From NCBI RefSeq assembly GCF_022346615.1, contig NZ_JAKRNS010000006.1:141504-205503 (forward strand): DNA of 64,000 nt, given 5' to 3'. The notes under the pieces were generated by a model. The model ran no database searches. It worked only from the letters and a program-made list of their open reading frames with translations, and had not been told where the DNA came from. Source of the DNA: Staphylococcus sp. ACRSN. GTDB lineage: Bacteria; Bacillota; Bacilli; Staphylococcales; Staphylococcaceae. Below, piece by piece: positions 1 through 8,460 of this stretch; positions within the stretch are counted from its first letter, which is position 1; every line of letters starts with the position of its first letter. The position numbers and the translations under genes were made by a program.

Positions 1-1
1 G

Positions 2-385
2 ATAGCTAACGGTTTACATTTATCTTTATCTCAATTAACTGCCGAAAACGAAAATGATATCGACTTTATAGATGAAACAGATATTATTCCTATTAAAGAT
101 GACCAAGTAGCAATTTATCCTTATTTTCCATATGATGAACAAAAAAAATTTGAAATGTTCAAAATGGAAATACAAGGTAACGGTAAAATAACATCCGAAG
201 CACATCATCAACATTCAGAAGAATATATCATTGTTAATTCTGGTGTACTAGAAATTGAAGTAAACAATCAAATATATTCAATCAATCCTAATCAAGCATT
301 ACGTTTTAAGAGTGATGTACCACACACATATCGCAATCCTTATGATACACCTGTAAATTTCACGGCTACAATTTATTATCAATAA
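2..385 (+). CDS. XRE-family regulator with C-terminal cupin domain (5' end outside window)
   Basis: The open frame runs in from the left edge, and 127 C-terminal residues are visible. The last ~70 residues form a cupin-2 barrel: a QHSEEYIIVNSG segment, a glycine turn, then a proline-rich PHTYRNP strand. In this family a short XRE helix-turn-helix precedes a small-molecule-sensing cupin, and the protein is a cytosolic repressor or activator of nearby genes. The HTH itself is outside the window, so the XRE assignment rests on the typical linker and cupin layout. An ATG at 155 is internal, because the frame upstream is open and reads as protein. A long hairpin follows directly. The regulated target cannot be told from here. 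Confidence 0.75.
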   Translation: MANGLHLSLSQLTAENENDIDFIDETDIIPIKDDQVAIYPYFPYDEQKKFEMFKMEIQGNGKITSEAHHQHSEEYIIVNSGVLEIEVNNQIYSINPNQALRFKSDVPHTYRNPYDTPVNFTATIYYQ

Positions 386-417
386 GCACGCTTCGACTTA
401 GTACTATTAAACAAAAA

Positions 418-471
418 TAAACATACAATCAGACTTTCACTAGTTACTTGAAATGTCTAATTGTATGTTTA
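418..471. terminator. Bidirectional terminator hairpin
   Basis: Arms of 17 bases (418-434 and 455-471) pair with one mismatch around a 20-base loop. The hairpin sits between convergent genes: the XRE-cupin gene on + and the flavin-binding gene on -. Confidence 0.7.
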
Positions 472-502
472 CTTAATCATATAGTAATAAATTTAAAGCC
501 AA

Positions 503-958
503 TTAATCATGTAATAAGTCAGTTACTGATGCTCTCCAACGTAATATAGTGTCTTTAGGATTACGTAATTGAATTGATATACCCGAAGTTATGTCCGCAT
601 ACTTTGCACTATCTATCTTTATATTGCGAATTTCACCTTCAAATTTTAGCCTGTCATAAGTTCTCTCATATTGTGATTGATATTCTCGAACACTTAGTTC
701 AATATAATAAACTTGATGATCATAAACAAATACAATATTCGCTTTACCATTTAAGTGTAACCCTTGTACTGTTGTGGTATTTGGCCACAATGCAAAGCGC
801 AAATGTTCCATATCAATTGCAACAATTTCTCCTACACTTAGCATTGCCGTATGTGGATATCCTTCAATTGTTACAGTCTGAAAGATGAACACAACATCTT
901 GTTTTTCTTCTAAATGACTTCCATTTAATAAATTATAGACTATTTTGGGCATAACCAT
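503..958 (-). CDS. Pyridoxamine 5'-phosphate oxidase-like split-barrel flavoprotein
   Basis: This 151-residue protein has the profile of small FMN-binding split-barrel proteins. A central beta-rich region (FQTVTIEGYPHTAMLS, then the FALWPNTTTVQG segment) resembles the PNPOx-like fold. It is the fourth gene of the bsd operon, 18 bases after bsdD, so its partner is probably the UbiD decarboxylase system, for example in flavin handling; that role is inference. The start is the ATG at 958, with GGAGG about 11 bases upstream; an ATG two codons later would be too far from it. No membrane segment or signal peptide is seen. The exact substrate or redox role is unknown. Confidence 0.7.
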   Translation of the reverse strand: MVMPKIVYNLLNGSHLEEKQDVVFIFQTVTIEGYPHTAMLSVGEIVAIDMEHLRFALWPNTTTVQGLHLNGKANIVFVYDHQVYYIELSVREYQSQYERTYDRLKFEGEIRNIKIDSAKYADITSGISIQLRNPKDTILRWRASVTDLLHD

Positions 959-976
959 ATACTCTATTACCTCCTA

Positions 977-1204
977 TTAGTTACGTTTCAAATTTGGGAT
1001 AGGTGGTATTTGATCTAACTGTGTAAATGTCTCTGGTCTTAATTTAAAATCAGGATTATATTTTTCAGGATTAGTGATATGTTCACTTTCTGTATTACGC
1101 CATGAGAATGTACAAGTATCACAAATATACACTTCCCATGCATCATCTTTGGGAGCCTTAGTTAATAAATTTACACTTTTCGAATCACATCTTGGACAAA
1201 TCAT
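977..1204 (-). CDS. bsdD: BsdD-like small subunit of non-oxidative hydroxyarylic acid decarboxylase
   Basis: The protein has 75 residues, the usual length of BsdD/YclD. It carries two CxxC pairs (CPRC near residue 3 and CDTC near residue 28), as in a zinc-ribbon-like fold. Family members accompany UbiD-type phenolic acid decarboxylases (4-hydroxybenzoate, vanillate) and are needed for full activity. The ATG lies one base after the bsdC stop codon, and its AAGGAAG ribosome site is inside the end of bsdC, so translation is coupled. The order UbiX-like, UbiD-like, BsdD matches the Bacillus bsdBCD operon. Confidence 0.85.
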   Translation of the reverse strand: MICPRCDSKSVNLLTKAPKDDAWEVYICDTCTFSWRNTESEHITNPEKYNPDFKLRPETFTQLDQIPPIPNLKRN

Positions 1205-1205
1205 A

Positions 1206-2636
1206 TTAATCTTCCTTTCTATTCACCATATTATCTAGAATTTCTCTCCACTTATCAGTGTCTTCTGGTGTACCTAGCAATTCAGTATCTCGTGCCTTAT
1301 CGGCCCCTACTGGTGTTGTAGCATCAATCACTAACTTTGTATGCATACCAGCCGGTTCTGAAGATGGATCTAAAGGCATGCCTGGCGCATGTGGCACTTT
1401 AAATACATCTTTATCAGGTCTCACTCTTGTTGTTAATGCCCACATTACTTGCTCTAAATTAAATGGATCAACAAACTCATCTACAATAATGGCAATTTTT
1501 GTGTAAGGCATGCCATGAGGTGTTGATAGCAAACGCATTGCTACAGCTTTTCCATAGCCGCCAAGTCTTGATTTCGTTGAAACTATTGCGCCGATACCAT
1601 GTGTATACATTGCGTTAACTGCTTCTACCTCCGGAAAGTCTCTTTTCAGTTGTTTATATAATGGTAAACTTGTATTCAAAGCAATTAGATAATCAATTTC
1701 AGTCCATGGCATACCAAGATATAAATTTTCAAAAATAGGATTATCTCTATGAGTGATTTTTGTAATTTTAATGACTGGTTGTTGTCTTGATCCAGAATAA
1801 CTACCTGGAAACTCACCAAATGGTCCTTCAATCTCACGCTTTCGTGGCTCTATATAGCCCTCCAAGACAATTTCACTTCTCGCAGGTATGTCTAAATGAC
1901 CGTCTTCCGTTTTTGTTAATTCAATAGGTTCACCTTTAAGCGCTCCAGCAAAATCATATTCAGATTGTACGTATTCAATCGGAGTACTTGCCATAAAACT
2001 AAGTACAGGATCATTACCTAAACAAATAGCAATCGGTAATGGTTCATCACGTTCTTCAGCATATTGTAAATGCACTGCAATATCATGAAATGGTAAAGGT
2101 TGTATGCCTACCTTATCCTTTCCTTTAACTTGAATACGATAAGTTCCTGCGTTTTGTTCTTCATAATTATCTGGCTTATCTGGATCTTTACTCACAATCA
2201 AGGCTTTTGATAAATAATAACCTGCATCATATTCATTGATTCTGAATAAAGGTAATACATCAAATAAGTTGATTCCATCTTCCTTTGAAATAATGTTCTC
2301 TTTCACTGGTGCTTGCTCTCGTTCAATCCATTTTGGCTTAATTGGATATTTTTCCCATTTTTCTTTTAAAGCAAAAAACTGATCCTTTATGGAAGTATTT
2401 TTAGGCAAATCCAACATCAATGCATGATTTTGCCAACTTCCATGTACATTTAATACTACTGGTGTGCGATAACCTTTAATATTTTCCACTAATACAGCTG
2501 GGGCACTATCCATATCTGGTGTATTACGCCCTATAGCACTTAAATCCGGTTCAGGCATAACTTCATCAGTTATTTTAACTAACTGCTGTTCTTTTTCTAA
2601 TACTTTTAAAAAACCTCTTAAATCTCGATATGACAT
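1206..2636 (-). CDS. bsdC: UbiD-family hydroxyarylic acid decarboxylase, BsdC-like
   Basis: At 476 residues this is full length for UbiD decarboxylases, which use prenylated FMN to remove CO2 from aromatic acids reversibly. The GPFGEFPGSYSG signature near residue 270 and the following ENLYLGMPWTEIDYL segment are characteristic of the family and its active-site acidic residues. The prenyl-FMN would come from the UbiX-like protein encoded just upstream (16-base gap). AAAGGAAG precedes the ATG. Likely substrates are 4-hydroxybenzoate or vanillate, by analogy with Bacillus BsdC, but the sequence alone does not decide this. The LysR gene upstream is the probable inducer-responsive regulator. Confidence 0.9.
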   Translation of the reverse strand: MSYRDLRGFLKVLEKEQQLVKITDEVMPEPDLSAIGRNTPDMDSAPAVLVENIKGYRTPVVLNVHGSWQNHALMLDLPKNTSIKDQFFALKEKWEKYPIKPKWIEREQAPVKENIISKEDGINLFDVLPLFRINEYDAGYYLSKALIVSKDPDKPDNYEEQNAGTYRIQVKGKDKVGIQPLPFHDIAVHLQYAEERDEPLPIAICLGNDPVLSFMASTPIEYVQSEYDFAGALKGEPIELTKTEDGHLDIPARSEIVLEGYIEPRKREIEGPFGEFPGSYSGSRQQPVIKITKITHRDNPIFENLYLGMPWTEIDYLIALNTSLPLYKQLKRDFPEVEAVNAMYTHGIGAIVSTKSRLGGYGKAVAMRLLSTPHGMPYTKIAIIVDEFVDPFNLEQVMWALTTRVRPDKDVFKVPHAPGMPLDPSSEPAGMHTKLVIDATTPVGADKARDTELLGTPEDTDKWREILDNMVNRKED

Positions 2637-2652
2637 TATTAACTTCCTTTCT

Positions 2653-3246
2653 TTATGTCGTAGTTCTTTTTAAATTTTTCTTTTTAAAACCCGTCCATAT
2701 TTTATCTTTAGGCAATTGATGAATATTAAATTGAGATAGTAATCGAAATACAATATGATCTATCATGTCACTTAAATCTAAAGGATGGTTGTAGAATGCG
2801 GGCATTGGCGGAAAAATAGACACACCCATTTGTGATAGTTTTAGCATATGTTCTAGATGAATAGCATTCAATGGTGTTTCCCTAGTCATCAATAATAATT
2901 GTTTACGTTCTTTCAATATGACATCTGCCGCACGGGTGATAAGGTTATCGGCAAGACCTAAACGAATTGAAGCTAACGATTTCATACTACATGGAGCAAC
3001 AATCATGCCATCAATATTAAAAGAGCCACTAGAAATTGCGGCACCTAAATCACTTGGTGAATAAGAATAATCAGCTATTGATTTCACTTCAGCAACGCTA
3101 TATTCTGTTTCCTCAACAATGGTAGTTACAGCCCATTTAGACAATACTAAATGCGTTTCTACATCTTCTACCTGATGTAATACTTCTAATAAACGAATGC
3201 CAAATATTGCACCCGTAGCCCCGGAAATACCTATTATCAATTTCAT
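2653..3246 (-). CDS. bsdB: UbiX-type flavin prenyltransferase, BsdB-like
   Basis: The 197-residue protein begins MKLIIGISGATGAIFGIRLL, the FMN-binding glycine motif of UbiX/Pad1. Such enzymes join a dimethylallyl group to FMN to make the cofactor of UbiD enzymes. I chose the ATG at 3246 because AAGGAG lies 9 bases before it; an upstream in-frame start at 3264 would overlap that ribosome site. A mid-protein APCSMKSLASIRLG segment matches the conserved UbiX ApCS region. It is the first gene of the bsd operon, divergent from the LysR gene with ~105 bases between starts. Confidence 0.9.
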   Translation of the reverse strand: MKLIIGISGATGAIFGIRLLEVLHQVEDVETHLVLSKWAVTTIVEETEYSVAEVKSIADYSYSPSDLGAAISSGSFNIDGMIVAPCSMKSLASIRLGLADNLITRAADVILKERKQLLLMTRETPLNAIHLEHMLKLSQMGVSIFPPMPAFYNHPLDLSDMIDHIVFRLLSQFNIHQLPKDKIWTGFKKKNLKRTTT

Positions 3247-3268
3247 GTATAAGACTCCTTCCATCTAT

Positions 3269-3318
3269 TAGTATAAATCGACATACTATAATACAATAAA
3301 TATATATTAAATATATAT
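3269..3318. promoter_or_regulatory. Two inverted repeats in the bsd/LysR divergent promoter
   Basis: TAGTAT-N8-ATACTA lies at 3269-3288. A second, AT-only perfect inverted repeat (9-base arms around an A) lies at 3300-3318. Both sit between the divergent starts, where LysR-type regulators bind. The first has the interrupted dyad typical of LysR boxes; the second could be a low-complexity coincidence. Confidence 0.55.
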
Positions 3319-3352
3319 AAGATACTTTTTGAGTATTAAAAGGAGTGGCAAG

Positions 3353-4234
3353 ATGGAATTAAGACATTTACGTTATTTTTTAGCAATTGCCAAAGCAGGT
3401 AGTATCTCAAGTGCAGCAGAGATGTTACATATTGCACAACCACCTTTAAGTAGACAATTAAAAGATTTGGAAAGAGAATTAGGATTTGAACTATTTGAAA
3501 GAAATAAGAAAAGAAAGGTGCAACTCACTGATCAAGGTCGATTTTTTGTTAATAAAGCGCAACTCATCTTGAATACAATAGATGATTCAGTAATGGAGAC
3601 CCAAGAATACCATGAGCAGGTAGAGCAATCATTAGCTATCGGTACTACAATATATAGTTCAAATAAAATGTTTGAACAGATTGAATGCTTCAAACAACAA
3701 AATACAGATGTTCGCTTTAACATTTGGGAATCTGATAGCATTAATATTATTAAACTTTTAAATGAACGAAAATTAGATATCGCTTATATCAACGAGACCA
3801 TACAAAACAATACTATAAATAACAAACATATTCACACAGACCATTGTGTGTGTATTATCCCTCAAAACATAGCACAACATATAACAGAAGAAATAATTTC
3901 ATTAGAGTTATTAGCTAAGTTACCTCTAGTCTTATTAATATCTGATACAGAGTCTGGACTCCACAAACAGATACTCAATACTTTTCATGCTCATCAACTT
4001 TCAGCAAATATATTGTGCGAATGCCATGATTCATCTATATTAATGCAAATATTATCAAAAGGATTTGGTGTGACCATCTTACCTTATACTTCAATTACGC
4101 CTAGTATATTAGATCATTATGTAGTGAAGGAAATTGAAGGTCATCCATGGATCACCACAACAAATTTAATTTGGCGTAAGAATAGTTATCTACCTAAAAT
4201 GGTACAAGCTTTTCTACAACAGCACGATGACTAA
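3353..4234 (+). CDS. LysR-family regulator of the bsd operon (BsdA-like)
   Basis: The 293-residue protein has an N-terminal winged HTH (MELRHLRYFLAIAKAGSISS, then AEMLHIAQPPLSRQLKDLE) and a C-terminal LysR substrate-binding domain from about residue 90. The ATG at 3353 has AAAAGGAG at a good distance; a TTG at 3329 would lie before that site. It is divergent from bsdB, as BsdA is in Bacillus, so it is likely an activator responding to phenolic acids. That specificity comes from synteny and is not visible in the sequence. A terminator follows at 4270. Confidence 0.85.
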   Translation: MELRHLRYFLAIAKAGSISSAAEMLHIAQPPLSRQLKDLERELGFELFERNKKRKVQLTDQGRFFVNKAQLILNTIDDSVMETQEYHEQVEQSLAIGTTIYSSNKMFEQIECFKQQNTDVRFNIWESDSINIIKLLNERKLDIAYINETIQNNTINNKHIHTDHCVCIIPQNIAQHITEEIISLELLAKLPLVLLISDTESGLHKQILNTFHAHQLSANILCECHDSSILMQILSKGFGVTILPYTSITPSILDHYVVKEIEGHPWITTTNLIWRKNSYLPKMVQAFLQQHDD

Positions 4235-4269
4235 AATTACGGTCAATTGTACATCCTATTAAACAAAAA

Positions 4270-4299
4270 TGACGGAAACCAAAAACATGATTTCCGTCA
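4270..4299. terminator. Bidirectional terminator
   Basis: A 9-bp stem (GACGGAAA/TTTCCGTC plus one pair) is flanked by an A-rich run on the left, which is a T tract for the - strand. It lies between convergent LysR and VOC genes. Confidence 0.7.
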
Positions 4300-4318
4300 A
4301 CTTAGTTATCTCTTTATT

Positions 4319-4741
4319 TTATTGTTCATTTTGTGGATACGTATAGCTTAAATCCCAACCAATATTATATTTATCTACAAGTTTGGCGTATTTAGCTCCC
4401 CAGAACATATCTGCAAGTTCAATATAAACTTGACTGTCTTCTTTCAAATGCTCATAAGCTTTTGCTACAGCATCTTCACTATCAAACTCTAATACAATAT
4501 AAACATTTCTATCCTTCACAGCTGGCTGATCGTCTTTCGGAATATCAGATAACATAAATGTTCGTCCATCTACGTCTAACTGTGAGTGTATAATTCGGTT
4601 TGGATCTTCGGCTGATGCTTCATTCGCTTCTCCATACGTCATAATACCATTAACATTTCCATCAAGTGCTTTACTATAAAAGTCCAGTGCTTCCTTACAG
4701 TTTCCATTAAAAAATAAATACGGTGTAATATTTCGCAACAT
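4319..4741 (-). CDS. VOC-family (glyoxalase/PhnB-like) protein
   Basis: The 140-residue protein opens MLRNITPYLFFNGNCKEALDFY, typical of PhnB/3-demethylubiquinone-like members of the vicinal oxygen chelate superfamily. It appears to be a single module that would dimerise to form metal-binding half sites. The start is the ATG at 4741, with AAAGGAG about 8 bases upstream; the longer frame begins over that site. It is monocistronic, with a terminator downstream. The substrate is unknown; members include resistance proteins and methyltransferase-like proteins, and nothing here narrows it. Confidence 0.75.
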   Translation of the reverse strand: MLRNITPYLFFNGNCKEALDFYSKALDGNVNGIMTYGEANEASAEDPNRIIHSQLDVDGRTFMLSDIPKDDQPAVKDRNVYIVLEFDSEDAVAKAYEHLKEDSQVYIELADMFWGAKYAKLVDKYNIGWDLSYTYPQNEQ

Positions 4742-4848
4742 ATAACCACTCCTTTGTGACAATTAAATTTAAGCGTTGCACTTTATCATTACCCATTCCT
4801 TATTTAATAATGTCTTACATTTCAAATAACAAGGTACCTAAAGATATA

Positions 4849-5664
4849 TCATAAAAATTGTTCTATATAAAATGCAGATTCTTCAATAGATTTATACTCA
4901 GTGTTTATAACACGCGCATTTAATCGAGCAAAAATTTCTTCTGCATAGAGTAATTCTTCTCTTATTCGCTCGACGCTATTATAATTCGTAGGTCCATGTA
5001 AACCTAAAACTTTAACGCGTTCATTTCTAATATTTAGAATATATTCTGGACTTGCGGTCAATCCAAACACCTTTATATTTTTAAAGTTAAAAACTTCATC
5101 AGGTATTTCTACCTCAGGAACTAATGGTATATTAGCAACTTTATAACCTTTATTTGCTAAATACATACTGAGTGGTGTCTTAGACGTTCTCGATACTCCT
5201 ACAATCAACGCATCAGCTTCACCAATTGCATCATAATGTTTACCATCGTCATATTTCACAGAGTATTCAATCGCTTCTATACGTTTAAAATACTGTTCAT
5301 CTAACTTTCTTAAAGCACCACTTTCTAATATTGGCTTTGAATTTGTACGATTTTGAATAATACTGATTAAATCAGACATATAATCTACATATGGAATTTC
5401 ATGTTCCTTCGCATAGTCTTGTCCTATGCGATTAAATTCAGGATTAACTAATGTTGTTACGACAATTGCTAAACGTTCATTTGCTCTGTGCAATATTTGT
5501 AACAACTCAGCTTCACTTTTTATATACGGAAATTTTTTGATTTCTACTTCTTCTACATCAGGAAACTGTGACAATGTCGCATGTATCATTCGTTGTGCTG
5601 TTTCCCCAATCGAATCTGAAATTACAAATAATAGGAGTTTTGCGTTTTGTTGATTATTATACAC
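4849..5664 (-). CDS. Pyruvate phosphate dikinase regulatory protein (PPSR/DUF299)
   Basis: This is a bifunctional kinase and Pi-dependent pyrophosphorylase that inactivates and reactivates PPDK by acting on its active-site threonine. Visible motifs are VISDSIGETAQ near the N-terminus and the P-loop-like GVSRTSKTPLSMYLA near residue 155. I prefer the GTG at 5664 (271 residues), because AAGGTGG lies 8 bases before it; the GTG at 5676 abuts that site and would be poorly placed. The gene overlaps the end of ppdK, so the enzyme and its regulator are translationally linked, as in many Firmicutes. Confidence 0.9.
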   Translation of the reverse strand: MYNNQQNAKLLLFVISDSIGETAQRMIHATLSQFPDVEEVEIKKFPYIKSEAELLQILHRANERLAIVVTTLVNPEFNRIGQDYAKEHEIPYVDYMSDLISIIQNRTNSKPILESGALRKLDEQYFKRIEAIEYSVKYDDGKHYDAIGEADALIVGVSRTSKTPLSMYLANKGYKVANIPLVPEVEIPDEVFNFKNIKVFGLTASPEYILNIRNERVKVLGLHGPTNYNSVERIREELLYAEEIFARLNARVINTEYKSIEESAFYIEQFL

Positions 5665-8290
5665 GTAATTTTCCACCTTTTATTTCACTTTGAGCAGTTG
5701 ATAATAAGGCTCCTGGCACTCTATATGGAGAACAAGAAACATAATCAATATCCATATAATTGAAATATTCAATAGATTTGTTATCCCCACCTAATTCACC
5801 ACAGACACCTATTTTCAATTCTGGATTAACTGCTTTTGCTTTATCTACAGCAACTTGAATCAATTGACCTACGCCATCAACATCTAACGTTTGAAAAGGA
5901 TCAATTTCTAATATACCTTGTTCAGCGTACTGATTGATAAACTTACCAGCATCATCTCTTGAGAATCCAAATGTTAATTGCGTTAAATCATTTGTTCCAA
6001 AGCTAAAGAAATCACAAGATTTAGCCAATTGATCAGCAATTAAGCAAGCTCTTGGTGTTTCAATCATTGTACCTATCATATATTGAATAGCTATTCCAGA
6101 TTCCTGTTGCAACTGCTCAACGCGCTCTACAATTTGTTGCTTTAATATTTCAAATTCTGCCACTGTTGATACTAAAGGAATCATGATTTCAGGATGTGTG
6201 TGTATACCTTTACGCTTTAATTTGATTGCACTATTAATAATTGCTTCAACTTGCATAATATAGAGTTCTGGATATGTTATCGCTAATCGACAACCTCTAT
6301 GACCAAGCATTGGATTGACTTCCTCTAAGTTTTCTATATATTGCTCTAAATTGAGTACCGTTACCTCCAACTGTTCTGCTACAGTCTCTTTTTCTTCTTG
6401 AGATTTTGGCAAAAATTCATGCAATGGCGGATCTAATAATCTAATTATCGTTGGTTTCTCACCCGATAATTTTAAAATACTTTCAAAATCTTCTGCTTGA
6501 TAACCTCTTATTTTATTTAAGGCTGCCATACGCGAGACCTGACTATCAGCTAATATAAAACGTCTCATTTCGACTAATCTTTCTGGACCAAAAAACATGT
6601 GCTCTGTTCTTACTAAACCGATACCTGTAGCACCAAATTGGTAACCCACCTCAATATCTTGAGGTGTTTCAGCATTCATTCGCACATTTAATCTAGCTAC
6701 TTCCTCTGACCATTGCATAAATTGATTAAATGCTTCACTACGTTCTGCCTTCATCGTAGCTACTTCTCCTATATATAAATCGCCTTTTGTGCCATCTACT
6801 GAAATTACATCACCTTCAACCAATTTACCTCCAGGATAGTGCACTACCTTTTCATTAGTATTAATATCTAAGTCTGAACACCCAGTGACACAGCATTTTC
6901 CCATACCTCTAGCAACTACTGCTGCATGTGAAGTCATACCACCATGAGTCGTGACAATTGCTTCACTTGAAATCATACCTTCTATATCTTCTGGCGATGT
7001 TTCTGGACGCATCAATATAACTTTAATACCAGATTCAGCTTGAATCTTTGCATCTTCTGCAGAAAATACAATCTTACCGCTACTCGCCCCTGGACTTGCT
7101 GGCAATCCTGCTTTAGAAATAGATGTTGCCTTCGAAAGTGCTGCTTCATCAAAATTAGGATGTAACAATTGATCAATAGATTTCACTTCAACATTTGTTA
7201 CTGCTGTTTCCTTAGAAATAACACCTTCGTTTACTAAATCTACAGCAATATGAATCGCAGCATTGGCAGTTCGTTTACCATTTCGTGTTTGTAAAATATA
7301 AAGTTGTTCATTTTCTATCGTGAATTCAATATCTTGCATATCTTTGTAATGATTTTCTAATCTTTGAGACACTTCAACAAATTGTTGATGAACCTCAGGC
7401 ATCTGCTCTTTCAAAGCATTAATATCTTGTGGTGTTCTTATACCTGCGACTACATCTTCTCCTTGTGCATTAAGCAAATATTCTCCAAATAATTTAGCTT
7501 CTCCTGTTACAGGGTTACGTGTGAATGCTACGCCTGTACCACTACGCTCACCACTATTACCAAATACCATTTCTTGAATATTAACGGCTGTCCCAATATC
7601 ATGTGGAATATCATTCAAATCACGGTAAACTCGAGCGCGGTTATTATCCCAAGATTTAAATACTGCCTCAATTGCTTCAGTTAATTGTTCAAATGGGGAT
7701 TGAGGAAACGGTTTATATGCTACATCTAAATAAACATCTTTAAAATATTCACATATTTCTTTTAGGCCGTCTGCAGGAATATCTGCATCATTTTGATAAC
7801 CATTTTGAACTTTATATTGCTCAAAGTATGTATCAAAGGATGCCATAGGAATGTCATAAACAACTTCACCAAACATTTGTAACAACCTTCTATAACAGTC
7901 ATATGCAAATCGCATGTCATTTGTTTTATTTGCTAATTTTTCCACATTTTCATCATTTAAACCCAAATTTAAAATCGTATCCATCATACCTGGCATAGAA
8001 ATTTTTGCTCCACTACGGACCGAAACTAATAATAAGTTATCCTCTGAAGAAAATGATTTATTCGTTCTTTTTGAAAAAGCAGTCAATTGTTCATCAAGTT
8101 CTTTCAACAATGTATGCGAAAGTTTTGCTCCATGCTTTAAATAGTTAATACAAGCTTCTGTTGTTATTGTAAAACCATCAGGTACGGGTAATCCAATTCT
8201 TTTCATTTCTGCTAAATTAGCACCTTTCCCACCAAGAAGATCTTTCATTGATTTCTGACCTTTATCAAATGCATAAATGTATTGTGTCAT
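5657..8290 (-). CDS. ppdK: Pyruvate, phosphate dikinase
   Basis: The 877-residue enzyme interconverts pyruvate + ATP + Pi and PEP + AMP + PPi. Domains in order are the N-terminal ATP-grasp (LLGGKGANLAEM at the start), the swivelling phosphohistidine domain with GGMTSHAAVVARGMGKCC near residue 450 (catalytic His, with the regulatory Thr two residues before), and the PEP/pyruvate TIM barrel with GTNDLTQLTFGFSRDD and the catalytic Cys in IGVCGELGGD. All key residues are present, and the length is normal. AGAGGTGAT precedes the ATG. It is followed directly by its regulatory protein. The leader holds several copies of a palindromic element and a terminator-like hairpin (see 8279-8460). Confidence 0.97.
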   Translation of the reverse strand: MTQYIYAFDKGQKSMKDLLGGKGANLAEMKRIGLPVPDGFTITTEACINYLKHGAKLSHTLLKELDEQLTAFSKRTNKSFSSEDNLLLVSVRSGAKISMPGMMDTILNLGLNDENVEKLANKTNDMRFAYDCYRRLLQMFGEVVYDIPMASFDTYFEQYKVQNGYQNDADIPADGLKEICEYFKDVYLDVAYKPFPQSPFEQLTEAIEAVFKSWDNNRARVYRDLNDIPHDIGTAVNIQEMVFGNSGERSGTGVAFTRNPVTGEAKLFGEYLLNAQGEDVVAGIRTPQDINALKEQMPEVHQQFVEVSQRLENHYKDMQDIEFTIENEQLYILQTRNGKRTANAAIHIAVDLVNEGVISKETAVTNVEVKSIDQLLHPNFDEAALSKATSISKAGLPASPGASSGKIVFSAEDAKIQAESGIKVILMRPETSPEDIEGMISSEAIVTTHGGMTSHAAVVARGMGKCCVTGCSDLDINTNEKVVHYPGGKLVEGDVISVDGTKGDLYIGEVATMKAERSEAFNQFMQWSEEVARLNVRMNAETPQDIEVGYQFGATGIGLVRTEHMFFGPERLVEMRRFILADSQVSRMAALNKIRGYQAEDFESILKLSGEKPTIIRLLDPPLHEFLPKSQEEKETVAEQLEVTVLNLEQYIENLEEVNPMLGHRGCRLAITYPELYIMQVEAIINSAIKLKRKGIHTHPEIMIPLVSTVAEFEILKQQIVERVEQLQQESGIAIQYMIGTMIETPRACLIADQLAKSCDFFSFGTNDLTQLTFGFSRDDAGKFINQYAEQGILEIDPFQTLDVDGVGQLIQVAVDKAKAVNPELKIGVCGELGGDNKSIEYFNYMDIDYVSCSPYRVPGALLSTAQSEIKGGKLRV

Positions 8291-8454
8291 ACTAAATCAC
8301 CTCTTATTTTTAATATGTTATACTAATTGTTATTGAGTATGTCATATTATTTATTAAATAACAACTATAAAGTTGCATTTTCACACAATTGATATATTTT
8401 TACTGTAGATGCAACATATAATATAAAAAAAGCCCAGTTAGTATGTCATACTAA
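8279..8454. repeat. Four copies of a 17-base palindromic element before ppdK
   Basis: Copies of TTAGTATGTCATACTAA lie at 8438-8454 (perfect palindrome), 8310-8326 (15/17), 8334-8350 (14/17) and 8279-8295 (14/17, overlapping the ppdK start codon). They look like binding sites for a dimeric regulator; the regulator is not identifiable from the window. Confidence 0.6.
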
Positions 8455-8460
8455 CTGGGC
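8425..8460 (-). terminator. Terminator-like hairpin in the ppdK upstream region
   Basis: A perfect 14-bp inverted repeat around one base (8432-8460) begins GCCCAGTTAGTATG. On the - strand it is followed by a run of seven T. It lies ~140 bases upstream of ppdK in the same direction, and no - strand gene precedes it, so it may be an attenuator. The stem centre coincides with the palindromic element. Confidence 0.6.

Noticed and set aside
574..888. 104-codon + strand frame
   Set aside because: It is antisense to the flavin-barrel gene, which has a ribosome site, family resemblance and operon position; the + frame has none of these.
8279..8460. Riboswitch upstream of ppdK
   Set aside because: The structure is a simple palindrome with repeated operator-like elements; no known riboswitch core is recognisable.
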